A stretch of DNA of 26,727 nt, from assembly GCA_937925645.1 (NCBI GenBank), contig CALAMB010000434.1:1-26727 (forward strand), written 5' to 3'. The notes below the pieces were generated by a model, which had not been told where the DNA came from, did not search any database, and saw only the letters and a list, made by a program, of their open reading frames with translations. Source of the stretch: an uncultured Acidobacteriota bacterium (GTDB taxonomy: Bacteria > Acidobacteriota > JAAYUB01). Position 1 is the stretch's first letter. Each line of letters opens with the position of its first letter. Both the position numbers and the translations under genes were made by a program. Shown one piece after another: positions 10,236-19,254 of the stretch.

Positions 10236-12260
10236 TCAGATACCGACGATGTCGTACGCGGTCAATTCCAGCGTCGAATCCGGAATCAGGACCACCGGAC
10301 GGTGGAAATCCTTCTCGATGGCGGCAATCACTTCCCGTTCGATGCTCTTGAGCGCCCGGATGACGTTTGGATGGGCCCGAATCTCGACCTGGGAACCCTC
10401 CAGCGACTTGTGCATCCGGGCCACGTGGGCGTAGATCTCGTAGCAGATGGTGGACACGGACTTGGTGAAGCCCGATCCGCCGCACAGGGGGCAGGGCTCG
10501 GACAGGTTCTTTTCCAGGGCGCTGGCCGACCGCTTCCGGGTCATGATCACCATGCCGAAGTCGTTGAATGGAATGACCTTGGTGGGAACCTTGTCCTTGC
10601 GCTGTTCCAGCGTCAGGGCATCCAGCACCTGCCGTTTGCTCTTTTTCTCCTGCATGTCGATGAAATCGATCACGATGATCCCGCCGAGATTCCGCAGGCG
10701 GATCTGGCGCATGATCTCCTTGGCCGCGTCCACGTTGATCTTGGTGATGGTTTCCTCGAAATTGTTCCCCTTGCCCACGTACTTGCCGGTGTTGACGTCG
10801 ATGGCCACCAGGGCCTCGGTGTGATTGATGACGATGAAGCCGCCGGAAGGCAGCCAGACCTTCTGTCGGGTGGCCCGCTGGATCTCGGGCGTCAGGTTGA
10901 AATGATCGAAGATCGATGCGTCACGCGAGTACAGCTTCACCCGCGGCAGCATGACGGGCATGAAGCGCTCGATGAAACTCACGATCGCCGCGTACTCGGC
11001 CTCGTCGTCCACCCAGATGTTCTGGAAGCTGTCATCCAGCTTGTCCCGGAGGAGCTTCTCCACCAGGTCCAGCTCCTGGTAAAGGAGGCAGGGGGCGGCT
11101 TCGGCGGTGCCGCGGGTCTGGATGTCCTCCCAGGTTTTCATCAGGTATTCCATGTCCTGGGTCAGTTCGGCTTCGCTGAGCCCCTCGCTGGCCGTGCGGA
11201 TGATGAAGCCGCCCGGGCGGTCCTTCCGGTTCTGGGTGATGATGGTCCGCAGCCGCTTCCGCTCCTGATCGCTGTGGATCTTGCGGGACACGCCCACGTG
11301 ATTGACGGTGGGGAGGAACACGAGCTGGCGTCCGGGCAGCGAGATGTGGGAGGTGATCCGGGCGCTCTTGAGGGACATGGGTTCCTTCATGACCTGGACA
11401 ACGATCTCCTGGCCCTGCTTCAGCATGGTGGCGATGTTGCCGGGTTCCGCCTCGCCGGCCAGGTTGAAGCCCTTCCGCTTCCGGCGGCTGCCGCGCGGCC
11501 GGCTGGCGCAGAACGTGAGGTCGGAATCGGGAAAGCGGATGGTGGCCGAACCGTCGGCGGAATCGTTGCGGTCGCGCTCCGGTTCCGGCGAGTCGGCGGC
11601 CGGCGAGGCCCATGGGGAGGTCCAGGCCGGGCCGTCGGGAGAGGCGGCTTCGACCGGTTGGGTCGTCGCCGGAACGGGAGTGTCGGTCGGCGGTCCATCG
11701 GCGGTTTCAGCCGCCGGTTCAGGCGGCGTCGGCGCGGCCTCGGCATGTTCGGAATCAGCGGCCGCGCCTTCGGTGGCGGTTCGTGACTTGGCCCGGGACC
11801 GGGACGACCGGCGGGAGCGGCGGCGCTTTTTGGGCGCCTCGGCGGCAGCCTCTTCGCCCGCTTCGGATTCGGCGTCCGCCGCCGGGGCGGTCGCCGTCTC
11901 CGCGGGTTCTCCCTCGGACGGCGCCGGCGCGGCGGTTTCCTCTTCGGCCGGCTCCTCCGGCGGCTTCGCTGGGGATTTGGCGGCGCGGCCCTTGGGCAGA
12001 TCCACGTCGAGGGTTTCCTTCAGATCGGCGAATTCCTCGAAGAAATCGGTGACGTAGAGAAAGGCGTTCTTCTCGATGCCGATATCCACAAACGCAGACT
12101 GCATGCCCGGCAACACCTTGCCCACCCGGCCCTTGTAGATGTTACCGACGATGCTGCGATCCTTCCGGCGCTCCACGTGGTATTCGGCCAGGGCACCGTC
12201 TTCCAGAATGGCGGCATGCACCTCGAACGGGCTGACATGCACCATCATTTCACGGCTCAT
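10236..12260 (-). CDS. rng: Ribonuclease E/G family endoribonuclease with S1-domain insertion
   Basis: This endonuclease cuts single-stranded RNA in mRNA decay and rRNA maturation. The 674-residue product starts with half of an S1 domain (GNIYKGRVGKVLPGMQSAFVDIG). An insertion at about residues 87-272 is rich in Ala, Glu and Pro and includes an Arg/Ser/Lys-rich block near 144-160. The rest of S1 (FLPTVNHVGVSRKI region) follows, then the catalytic core with Asp488 in AIDVNTGKYVG and Asp532 in IDFIDM, equivalent to the two metal-binding Asp of RNase E. The Zn-link CPLCGG (Cys590, Cys593) is present. No long C-terminal scaffold follows, so it is closer to RNase G in architecture. I chose the ATG at 12260, with GAGG eight bases upstream, over a GTG at 12269. 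The symbol could equally be rne. Confidence 0.9.
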   Translation of the reverse strand: MSREMMVHVSPFEVHAAILEDGALAEYHVERRKDRSIVGNIYKGRVGKVLPGMQSAFVDIGIEKNAFLYVTDFFEEFADLKETLDVDLPKGRAAKSPAKPPEEPAEEETAAPAPSEGEPAETATAPAADAESEAGEEAAAEAPKKRRRSRRSSRSRAKSRTATEGAAADSEHAEAAPTPPEPAAETADGPPTDTPVPATTQPVEAASPDGPAWTSPWASPAADSPEPERDRNDSADGSATIRFPDSDLTFCASRPRGSRRKRKGFNLAGEAEPGNIATMLKQGQEIVVQVMKEPMSLKSARITSHISLPGRQLVFLPTVNHVGVSRKIHSDQERKRLRTIITQNRKDRPGGFIIRTASEGLSEAELTQDMEYLMKTWEDIQTRGTAEAAPCLLYQELDLVEKLLRDKLDDSFQNIWVDDEAEYAAIVSFIERFMPVMLPRVKLYSRDASIFDHFNLTPEIQRATRQKVWLPSGGFIVINHTEALVAIDVNTGKYVGKGNNFEETITKINVDAAKEIMRQIRLRNLGGIIVIDFIDMQEKKSKRQVLDALTLEQRKDKVPTKVIPFNDFGMVIMTRKRSASALEKNLSEPCPLCGGSGFTKSVSTICYEIYAHVARMHKSLEGSQVEIRAHPNVIRALKSIEREVIAAIEKDFHRPVVLIPDSTLELTAYDIVGI

Positions 12261-12417
12261 GGTGTACACCTCGAGCTTGAGGGTTGTTAGCGGGAATCCG
12301 GCTTGAGTTGTCAGGGAAAATATCTTTACGCCGCCGGACGGTCCAGGATTCCCATTGTCCGGTCGTCAACATTCCATGTCGCGGAAAATCTTAGCACAGC
12401 GACGGTCAAAAGCCAAA

Positions 12418-13407
12418 TCATTCATCGGCTTTCCCGCCGTCCGCCGGCTGGTCGTCCGCCGTCGAGCGGCGATAAATGAACCGCTGCAGATTGGTGTTGT
12501 ACGGCGTCCAGCTGTCGTTTTCGCCGGCCTGCTGAATCGCCTCAAGATAGGTCCCCAGTTTGGCGTCGAGGTCGTCCAGGTAGGACAACGCCAGCGCTTC
12601 CAATGTTTTGGGACGCTTGGGCGAACCGAATTCCAGCTCGCGGTGGTGGCTGAGCACCAGGTGGAGCAGCTCCATCCGAATGCCGGAGGGGAAATCGGGA
12701 ATTTCCGCCATCTTGCGATCGAGCAGGATGGCCTCCATGGTGATGTGCCCCACGAGCCGGCCTTCGTCGGTATAGTCGATGCTCTTGCCCCAGACCAGTT
12801 CGTCCAGCTTGCCGATGTCGTGAAGCGCGGCGCCCGCCAGCAGCATGCTCTTGTTCAGGAAGGGGTAATGCTGGCCGATGCGGACGCACAACTGCATCAC
12901 CGAAAGGGTGTGATCCAGCAATCCGCCGATGTAGGCGTGATGGAGCGCCTTGGCTGCGGGGCACTGCTTGAATTTCTTCTGCAGCTCGGCTTCGCCGAAG
13001 ATGTTGAGGAGCAGCCGGCGCAGGAACGGGTCGGCCACCTCCTGGTGGATGCAGTCGAGCAGGGCGACGTAGCTCTGATCGGTGTCGCGGTTGGACTTGC
13101 GGATGAAGTCGTCCAGCTCCACCTGGTCGGATTCCACCCGGCGGATCTTGTGGATGGTGATCTGGGTGGTGTTGTTGAATTCCTTGGTCATCCCGATCAC
13201 GTGGACGAACTGGTCCACGTCGAATTTGGTGCGGAAGACGTCCACGTTGTCCCAGAGGAAGGCGGTGATGGCGCCGGTCCGGTCGGCCAGAACGGTGAAA
13301 ATGAAATCTCCACCCTGCTTTTTCGGCCGGATCTCCTTGCGGACCACCAGAAAGATGTCATCCACGTTCTGGTTCGGGAGATAGTCGGTGACGTATTTGG
13401 CTTTCAA
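12418..13407 (-). CDS. HD-domain 3'-5' exoribonuclease, YhaM-like
   Basis: YhaM-type enzymes combine an OB-fold nucleic-acid-binding domain with an HD phosphohydrolase domain and trim RNA (and single-stranded DNA) from the 3' end. The 329-residue product has an OB-like N-terminus (about residues 15-90, GDFIFTVLADRTGAITAFLWD) and an HD domain with ALHHAYIGGLLDHT (about 154-167), the HD pair at 196-197 in ALHDIGK, and later histidines in LSHHRELEFGSPKRPKT. Length is close to B. subtilis YhaM (about 314). The start is inferred as TTG at 13407, overlapping the rqcP TGA as TTGA; AAAGGA lies about nine bases upstream. Longer in-frame extensions run inside rqcP and give non-family sequence. It is the last gene of the nine-gene unit. 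Confidence 0.85.
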   Translation of the reverse strand: MKAKYVTDYLPNQNVDDIFLVVRKEIRPKKQGGDFIFTVLADRTGAITAFLWDNVDVFRTKFDVDQFVHVIGMTKEFNNTTQITIHKIRRVESDQVELDDFIRKSNRDTDQSYVALLDCIHQEVADPFLRRLLLNIFGEAELQKKFKQCPAAKALHHAYIGGLLDHTLSVMQLCVRIGQHYPFLNKSMLLAGAALHDIGKLDELVWGKSIDYTDEGRLVGHITMEAILLDRKMAEIPDFPSGIRMELLHLVLSHHRELEFGSPKRPKTLEALALSYLDDLDAKLGTYLEAIQQAGENDSWTPYNTNLQRFIYRRSTADDQPADGGKADE

Positions 13408-13676
13408 TCCAGTATGTCCTTTCGTTCGGTTTCGAGCAGCGTGGCCAGCTCGCGGGCGGCGGCCCGGGCGACGTTGCTTCCATCGGGCAGCCGCTCCACG
13501 CGGTAGCGGCGCCGCGTGCCGGGCGTGTCCACCTCGATGATGTCGCCGGCGCGTATCTCCTGGGCCGCCTTGGCCGGTCGCCCGTTGACCTGGACGGCCC
13601 CGCCGTCGCACATTTTTTTACCCAGCGGACGGCGGGCGATGATCCGGCTCACGCGCAAAAACATGTCGAGGCGCAT
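13404..13676 (-). CDS. rqcP: S4-domain RNA-binding protein, RqcP homologue
   Basis: RqcP (YabO in B. subtilis, related to Hsp15) is a small S4-domain protein that stabilises P-site tRNA on the obstructed 50S subunit, so that RqcH can keep adding alanine. The 90-residue product matches in length and along the S4 fold: MRLDMFLRVSRIIARRPLGKK, then GAVQVNGRPAKAAQEIRAGDIIEV. The first 25 residues closely follow the YabO pattern (MRLDKFLKVSRLIKRRTLAK). A plain Hsp15-type assignment cannot be excluded, but an RqcH homologue 11 kb away favours RqcP. It lies 23 bases after the surA-like gene and overlaps the YhaM-like gene by 4 bases, which implies coupled translation. Confidence 0.85.
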   Translation of the reverse strand: MRLDMFLRVSRIIARRPLGKKMCDGGAVQVNGRPAKAAQEIRAGDIIEVDTPGTRRRYRVERLPDGSNVARAAARELATLLETERKDILD

Positions 13677-13699
13677 TCCGGCGCAACCCCCGCGGGTCC

Positions 13700-14704
13700 C
13701 TACCGGGCCTCGGCGTCGGGATCGTAATCCCCGCGGAATTCGGGAAACACATACACGTAGCTCTGCTTGCGCAGCTCCGCCATGAATTCCTTCATGACCG
13801 GATCCAGCCGGGTTCGGAATAGTTTTTCCTCGACATCGTGGCGGACCTCCTCAAGGGGACGCTGCACGGCGGCGGTCCGCTTGACGAGTTGGAGAATCTC
13901 GAAGCCGAACTCCATTTCCAGCACGCGGCTGTACTGGCCGGGTTGCAGCGTCTGGACCACGTCCCGGATGGTCGGGGTCAGGTTGGTCAGGGGAAAGCTG
14001 CCGATGTTGCCGCCGTCCTTGGCCGACGGCCCGTCGGAAAACGCCTTGGCCAGATCCGCGAACGCCTGGCCGGCCTGCAATTCCTGATGGACCTGGTCGA
14101 TTCTGGTGCGCACCTCGTCGGCGTTCTTGTCCTTTGTGAAGAGAACGATTTCGGCCAGCTCCACCTGTTCGGGGGTGGTGAACTCCTGGATGTTTTCCTG
14201 ATAGTATTTTTCAACCTCGCCGGTCATGACCTTGATCCGCTGGCGGACGATGGCGCCCCGGATCCGGCTGACGAGGATCTGGCGCTTCAGGTTCTCGTAG
14301 TAGTCGGCAAAGACGATCCCCGCCCGGGCCATTTCCTGCTTGAGCGCATCCATGGTGGGGATGCTGTTCTGCTTCATCAGATCTTCCAGGTAGGCGTTGG
14401 CTTCCAGGTCCAGGTCCTCGCTCATGCCGTATTCGTTGGCCTTCTGGACGAGCAGCAACTCGTTGATCAGGGAGGGCAGGATCTGCTTCACCGTCTGGTT
14501 GTAGCGGGCGGTCAGCTCCTCGCCCTGATAGCGGCCGCTCATCTGCTTGAGCACGGTATCCTTTTCCCGGTTGTACTGGCTCAGGGTGATGATGTCGTTG
14601 TTGACCTGGGCGACGATTTGTTCGATCACTTCGCCCCGGATCCAGCCGGGGATCAGTCCGGCGAGCAGCAGGCCCGCCAGGGCCGCGAGCGCTCTATTTC
14701 GCAT
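13700..14704 (-). CDS. surA: SurA-like periplasmic peptidyl-prolyl isomerase/chaperone
   Basis: SurA escorts outer-membrane proteins through the periplasm. The 334-residue product has a signal peptide (residues 1-24, cleavage likely after WIRG) and a SurA-N-type helical domain opening with VIEQIVAQVNNDIITLSQYN. One parvulin domain (about 183-278) follows, with QVELAEIVLF, DGGNIGSFP and FGFEILQLVKR, then a C-terminal helix. E. coli SurA has two parvulin domains and about 430 residues, so this is the shorter one-domain form. The ATG has GGAGG six bases upstream, and the first 11 bases overlap the preceding parvulin gene. The neighbour being a second parvulin suggests paired folding factors. Confidence 0.85.
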   Translation of the reverse strand: MRNRALAALAGLLLAGLIPGWIRGEVIEQIVAQVNNDIITLSQYNREKDTVLKQMSGRYQGEELTARYNQTVKQILPSLINELLLVQKANEYGMSEDLDLEANAYLEDLMKQNSIPTMDALKQEMARAGIVFADYYENLKRQILVSRIRGAIVRQRIKVMTGEVEKYYQENIQEFTTPEQVELAEIVLFTKDKNADEVRTRIDQVHQELQAGQAFADLAKAFSDGPSAKDGGNIGSFPLTNLTPTIRDVVQTLQPGQYSRVLEMEFGFEILQLVKRTAAVQRPLEEVRHDVEEKLFRTRLDPVMKEFMAELRKQSYVYVFPEFRGDYDPDAEAR

Positions 14705-15728
14705 GGTTGGCCTCCACGATGGTTCGGGTCAGGATCGACGGGTCGGGGACGAAATCCAGGGCCGACTGATGGAGCGCCGGCCGGTACTCGGCGACCAGCT
14801 CGTCAAGAAGAGCGGCGTGGGCGGCCCGCTCCTTGTCCATGCGCAGTTGCTGGATGATCGCTTCCCGGACCTCATAGTATTTTTGGGGATGGGACTGTAT
14901 AACCTCTTCCAGGTAGAAGATGTGGAACCCGTACTGGGTCCGCATCACCTCGGAATAGCCGCCCGGCTTGAGCCCCATGATGATCTTTTCGAAATCGGGC
15001 GGCAGCTGCCCCTGCTGGAACAATCCGAGGTCGCCGCCGTTGGCGGCGGACGAGGCGCGGGAGAACTGGCGGGCGAAGGCGCTGAAGCGGGGCTTGCCGC
15101 TCTCGCGGAGCTCGGCGTGGATCTGGCGGGCCAGCCGCTCGTCATCCACGAGGATTTCCCGCACGTGGTAGCGTTTCGGCATCATGTATTCTCCGCTGTG
15201 CCGGGCGTAGTGGGCCTCAGCCTCCGCTTCGGTCACCTGGAGCTGGCCGCCGATTCGCCGGGTCAGATATTCCTGGATGACCAGCTCGTCGCCGGAGAGC
15301 GTCAGTCCGGCGGTTTGGCCCGGCTGCGCCGGAGCTTTTGCGGCGCCTTCGAGATCCGGCGCGCGGTGGATCCCGGCGTTGCGGGCGGCGGCCAGCAGCA
15401 GGCTCCGCTCGATGAATTCGTTGAGGAGGGTGGTGTTTTCGGCGCTGCCCAGCGGGGTGGAGTCACCCATGGCGGAGAGGAATCCCTGCCGGTATTGGTT
15501 GAAATCGCGGAACGTGAAAGACTCGCTCCCCACCGTGAGCACCACGGCCTGATCCGGCTTAAACCAGGCCGAGCCGGGCGCTGCCGAGGCGTCGGCGCCG
15601 GCTTTGTCGCTCCGGCAAGCCGCCAGGGCCAGGGCCAGGGTCAGGACACAGGGCACCGCCACCGGCAGGCCCGGCGGCTGCCAGAGGATTCGGTGGAGTT
15701 GTCGATAGGGACCGTACGCGCGCATCAT
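14694..15728 (-). CDS. Parvulin-type peptidyl-prolyl isomerase lipoprotein (PrsA/SurA-like)
   Basis: The 344-residue product has a signal sequence ending in a lipobox, LALAAC, with the lipidated Cys at 38, so it is predicted to be a membrane-anchored folding factor. A SurA-N-like region precedes a parvulin domain (about residues 180-280) with YHVREILVDDE, NGGDLGLFQQGQLPPDF and TQYGFHIFYLEEV. A helical tail follows. It begins 11 bases after mfd with AAAGGG before ATGATG, and its end overlaps the surA-like gene. The leader before the hydrophobic core is rather long (about 20 residues), so a later start is possible. Substrates are unknown; outer-membrane protein or lipoprotein folding is the likely job by family. 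Confidence 0.8.
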   Translation of the reverse strand: MMRAYGPYRQLHRILWQPPGLPVAVPCVLTLALALAACRSDKAGADASAAPGSAWFKPDQAVVLTVGSESFTFRDFNQYRQGFLSAMGDSTPLGSAENTTLLNEFIERSLLLAAARNAGIHRAPDLEGAAKAPAQPGQTAGLTLSGDELVIQEYLTRRIGGQLQVTEAEAEAHYARHSGEYMMPKRYHVREILVDDERLARQIHAELRESGKPRFSAFARQFSRASSAANGGDLGLFQQGQLPPDFEKIIMGLKPGGYSEVMRTQYGFHIFYLEEVIQSHPQKYYEVREAIIQQLRMDKERAAHAALLDELVAEYRPALHQSALDFVPDPSILTRTIVEANHAK

Positions 15729-15739
15729 GCCCTTTCAAA

Positions 15740-18700
15740 TCAGGAAATGTTAACACAGGCGCCCAGATCCAGCAACGTGCTTTTCAGAAGCTGGAACATC
15801 TCGGGGATGGAGGAGAACGCCTGACGAAGAATGAGAAAACCGCCCGGGGCGAAAGCGAGCGGCTCGCCGGCCTCGATCCTGCGGATCAGCCGCTCGGTGT
15901 CCACGGGGGAGTCCTCGGAAAACCGGATCCGGAACTCGTCCTGCCGGCGTTCGATGGAGAGCACGGCCAGGCGGGTGGCCAGCAGCTTGAGTCGCATGTA
16001 CTCGAACAGGTAGTCGAGCACCTCGGGGAAGGCGCCATAGCGGTCCCGGACCTCCGCGCGCAATTCGTGGAGGGCGGTGTCGTCGGCCGCCGAGGCGATG
16101 CGCTTGTAGAGCCGCAGCCGCTCCTCCTCCTGGGGAATGTACTCGGAGGGGATGCGGAGCTTGACGTGGAGGTTGAGCTTGAGGCGTTCGGGGGGCAGGT
16201 AGCGTTCGCCCTTCAGCTCCCGGACGGCCTCCTCGAGCAGGCGGCAGTACATCTCGAAGCCCACCGCCTCGATGTGCCCGTGCTGCGCCGCGCCCAGCAG
16301 GTTGCCGGCGCCGCGGATCTCCAGATCCAGCGCTGCCAGGCGGAATCCGGCGCCGAGCTCGGTGAAGTCGCGGATGGCCGCCAGGCGCTTGCGGGCCGGG
16401 TCGGTGAGCTGCTCGAACGACGGCACGAGCAGCCAGGCGTAGGCCCGCCGGCTGGAGCGGCCCACCCGGCCGCGGAGCTGGTAGAGCTGGGCGAGACCGA
16501 AGCGGTGGGCGTGGTCGATGATGATGGTGTTGACCAGGGGAATGTCGATGCCGTTTTCGATGATGGTTGTGGACAGGAGCACGTCGTACTCCTGGGCGAT
16601 GAAGGCGAGCAGGATGCGCTCCAGCTCGCTCTCGCGCATCTGGCCGTGGGCGATCACCACCCGCGCCTCGGGCACCAGTTCGCGGATCCGGGCGCCGATC
16701 TCGTGGATGGTTTCGATCCGGTTGTGGATGAAGTAGACCTGACCGCGCCGGGCCAGTTCCTGCCGCACCGCCTCCTGGATGACGTCCTCGGCGTACCGGA
16801 CCACCTGGGTCTGGATCGACAGCCGGTCCTTCGGCGGCGTCTCGATGACCGAGATGTCGCGAATGCCCACGATGCTCATGTGCAGCGTGCGGGGGATCGG
16901 CGTGGCGGTGAGGGTCAGGACGTCCACGTCGGCGCGCAACTGCTTGATCCGCTCCTTGTGGCGCACGCCGAACCGCTGCTCCTCGTCCACGATGAGCAGA
17001 CCGAGGCGGGGACAGGCGACATCCTGCGACAGGAGGCGGTGGGTGCCCACGATGACGTCCACCTTCCCTTCGGCGAGGTCGGCCAGCACCGTCTTCTGCT
17101 CGCGGGCGTTACGGAACCGGCTGAGCAGTTCGATCCGCACGGGGTAGGAGGCGAAACGGTTGCGGAACGTGTTCAGGTGCTGGAAGGCCAGCACCGTCGT
17201 GGGCGCGAGCACGGCCACCTGCCGGCCGGCGCCGACCGCCTTGAACGCGGCGCGCATGGCCACCTCGGTCTTGCCGTAGCCCACGTCGCCGCACAGCAGG
17301 CGGTCCATGGGGCGGGGCGACTCCATGTCCCGCTTGATGTCGTGGATGGCCGTCCACTGGTCGGGCGTTTCCTCGTACTCAAACATGTTCTCGAATTCCC
17401 GCTGCCAGTGGTCGTCGGCCGGGAAGGCGAAACCGGGGGCCGACGAGCGGCGGGCATACAACCGGATCAGCTCGTTGGCCATGTCATGGAGGGACTTTTT
17501 CACCCGCGCGCGCGTCTTCTGCCAGGTGGCGCCGCCCAGGCGGTCCATGGGTGGCGCGGCACTTTCGCTGCCGGCGTATTTCTGGACGAGGTCAAGACGC
17601 TCGGCCGGAACGTAGAGCTGGGCGCGGTCGGCGTACTCGAGATGGGCGAACTCCTGCTCCGCGCCGGCAACGGCGATCCGCTCCAGGCCGCGGAAGACGC
17701 CTACCCCGTGGTCCACGTGCACGACGTAGTCACCAGGCTTCAGGTCGCGGAAATCGGAGAAAAAGGCCGAGATGGAGGCGAACCGCCGGGCCGGCAGCTC
17801 CGCCCGGCGCCGGCGTCCGCGGGGATAGATGTCGTCGCTGGCGAACACCGCCAGCGCCAGGTCGGGCAGGCGGAAGCCCCGTTCCAGCGGCCCCTGGGTG
17901 ATGACCACCTGCCGGCCGGCGGACAGGTCGAGGTCCGCCCAGCGGAGCTCCTCCTGCCAGCGATGGGCGATGCCGTACTCCTCGCACAGGTCGTGAATGC
18001 GTTCGCAGCGGCCCGGCGAGGAGAGCACCAGCAGGATGTGCTCCCGCGTGGCGGCGATGTGCTGGGCCAGCCCGGTGAAATTGCCCAGGAACGAGGTGGT
18101 CGGCGTGGCGCGGAGGGTGATGGCCGCGGCGCCATCCGCCGGGAAGGATTCCACGAGCACGCTCGCCGGCTGGTCGATCAGCGTACCCACCGTGTCGGCC
18201 GGGTGGAAATGATCGGTCGGTGGCAGCGCGGGCCGTCCGGCGGCGACAGTCTCCTGGTAGCGTTCGGCCTGGGTGTCCCAGAAGCCGGCCAGCCGGGCGG
18301 CGATGTCGTCGACGAACAGGACCGCCGGGCGGCCGGGGCCGAGGTAATCCCACAAGCCGGCCGCGGCCCGTCCCAGGAGGGGTGCCAGGTGCTCGTGGCC
18401 GGGCGCGGGGGCGGCGCCGGACAGCGGTTCCAGGACTTCGGCCAGCGCCCCGGGGTCCGCAGCGTCGCCGAAGCGGCGGGCGACCGCCTCCGCAAGCGCG
18501 GACAGGTAATCGGGGCCGGCGGGGCCAGGCGTCATGGGGATGATGGTGACCGCGTCCAGCATCCGGACGGAGCGCTGGCTGTCGGGATCGAACGCGCGAA
18601 GCGACTCGACGGCGTCGCCGAAGAACTCCACCCGGACCGGGTGCGCCAGTTGCGGCGAGAAGACGTCCAGAACGCCGCCGCGGATGGCGAATTCGCCGGG

Positions 18701-19198
18701 TTCGGTGACGGGATCCTCAGCGGTATAGCCCGCGGCCAGCAGGAGCCGGCGGATCTCGGGGAGCGGGATCTCGCCGTGCAGCCGCAGCTCCAGAAGCCGC
18801 GCGATGTACGTCTCCGGCAGGGGATACCGGTCCAACAGGCACTCGGGTGTCGTGACCACGGCAACCGGCGGATGGTCCAGCAGTTGCCAAAGGGCCTGGC
18901 TGCGCTGGGCCAGAATGCGCGGGTGGGGCGACAGCCCCCGGTACGGATCCGCCTCGAAGGCCGGCAGCAGCACCACGTCGTCGGCGGACCGGCCGTCCCG
19001 GCCCAGCCACCAGCCGAGCTCCTCGGCCAGCCGCTCGGCGCGGTCGTTGTCGCGTGCCACCAGCAGCACCGGCGGTCCGGCCGCCGCCACCACGGCGGCG
19101 GCCACGAGGGGATGGGCCGCGTCCGGGCAGCCGCAGATCCGGCGCGGGCGGCCGGGCGGACCGGCGATCGCCTGCTGGATGTAGCTCAGGAGATCCAT
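15740..19198 (-). CDS. mfd: Transcription-repair coupling factor Mfd
   Basis: Mfd pushes stalled RNA polymerase off DNA lesions and recruits UvrA. The 1152-residue product is of normal length. A UvrB-like N-terminus (PGRPRRICGCPDAAHPL onward) is followed by the polymerase-interacting domain near residues 485-510 (GDYVVHVDHGVGVFRGLE) and the RecG-like translocase. The translocase carries Walker A GDVGYGKTE near 635-643, DEEQRFG near 736, TATPIPRT, and QLRGRVGRS near 905. The C-terminal TRCF (D7) domain closes it. I chose the ATG at 19198, which has GGAG just upstream; a GTG at 19240 would add 14 residues overlapping rfaE2. It lies 19 bases after rfaE2 and 11 before a parvulin gene, so it is expressed as part of a mostly envelope-related operon. 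Confidence 0.97.
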   Translation of the reverse strand: MDLLSYIQQAIAGPPGRPRRICGCPDAAHPLVAAAVVAAAGPPVLLVARDNDRAERLAEELGWWLGRDGRSADDVVLLPAFEADPYRGLSPHPRILAQRSQALWQLLDHPPVAVVTTPECLLDRYPLPETYIARLLELRLHGEIPLPEIRRLLLAAGYTAEDPVTEPGEFAIRGGVLDVFSPQLAHPVRVEFFGDAVESLRAFDPDSQRSVRMLDAVTIIPMTPGPAGPDYLSALAEAVARRFGDAADPGALAEVLEPLSGAAPAPGHEHLAPLLGRAAAGLWDYLGPGRPAVLFVDDIAARLAGFWDTQAERYQETVAAGRPALPPTDHFHPADTVGTLIDQPASVLVESFPADGAAAITLRATPTTSFLGNFTGLAQHIAATREHILLVLSSPGRCERIHDLCEEYGIAHRWQEELRWADLDLSAGRQVVITQGPLERGFRLPDLALAVFASDDIYPRGRRRRAELPARRFASISAFFSDFRDLKPGDYVVHVDHGVGVFRGLERIAVAGAEQEFAHLEYADRAQLYVPAERLDLVQKYAGSESAAPPMDRLGGATWQKTRARVKKSLHDMANELIRLYARRSSAPGFAFPADDHWQREFENMFEYEETPDQWTAIHDIKRDMESPRPMDRLLCGDVGYGKTEVAMRAAFKAVGAGRQVAVLAPTTVLAFQHLNTFRNRFASYPVRIELLSRFRNAREQKTVLADLAEGKVDVIVGTHRLLSQDVACPRLGLLIVDEEQRFGVRHKERIKQLRADVDVLTLTATPIPRTLHMSIVGIRDISVIETPPKDRLSIQTQVVRYAEDVIQEAVRQELARRGQVYFIHNRIETIHEIGARIRELVPEARVVIAHGQMRESELERILLAFIAQEYDVLLSTTIIENGIDIPLVNTIIIDHAHRFGLAQLYQLRGRVGRSSRRAYAWLLVPSFEQLTDPARKRLAAIRDFTELGAGFRLAALDLEIRGAGNLLGAAQHGHIEAVGFEMYCRLLEEAVRELKGERYLPPERLKLNLHVKLRIPSEYIPQEEERLRLYKRIASAADDTALHELRAEVRDRYGAFPEVLDYLFEYMRLKLLATRLAVLSIERRQDEFRIRFSEDSPVDTERLIRRIEAGEPLAFAPGGFLILRQAFSSIPEMFQLLKSTLLDLGACVNIS

Positions 19199-19209
19199 CT
19201 CCGGCTCCG

Positions 19210-19254
19210 CCGCCGGATCAGGACGCCGCCGGATCGCCACCGGTGATCCGGCGG
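19210..19254. repeat. Short direct and inverted repeat at the rfaE2/mfd junction
   Basis: CCGCCGGATC occurs at 19210-19219 and 19226-19235, and its exact reverse complement at 19245-19254. The second and third copies can form a 10-bp stem with a 9-base loop in the mRNA, within the last codons of rfaE2 and about 28 bases upstream of the mfd start. There is no T-tract, so it is not an intrinsic terminator. Confidence 0.6.

Noticed and set aside
12334..12362. CCGGAC/GTCCGG inverted repeat after the YhaM-like gene, considered as a terminator
   Set aside because: Only six outer base pairs, a long imperfect loop, and the nearest T-rich stretch is about ten bases beyond; too weak to call.
16067..19246. 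Open plus-strand frame of over 1000 codons opposite mfd
   Set aside because: Its translation is low-complexity (His, Gly, Gln, Val, Asp rich) without any domain. The mfd frame on the other strand is complete and convincing; GC-rich coding DNA often leaves the antisense frame open.
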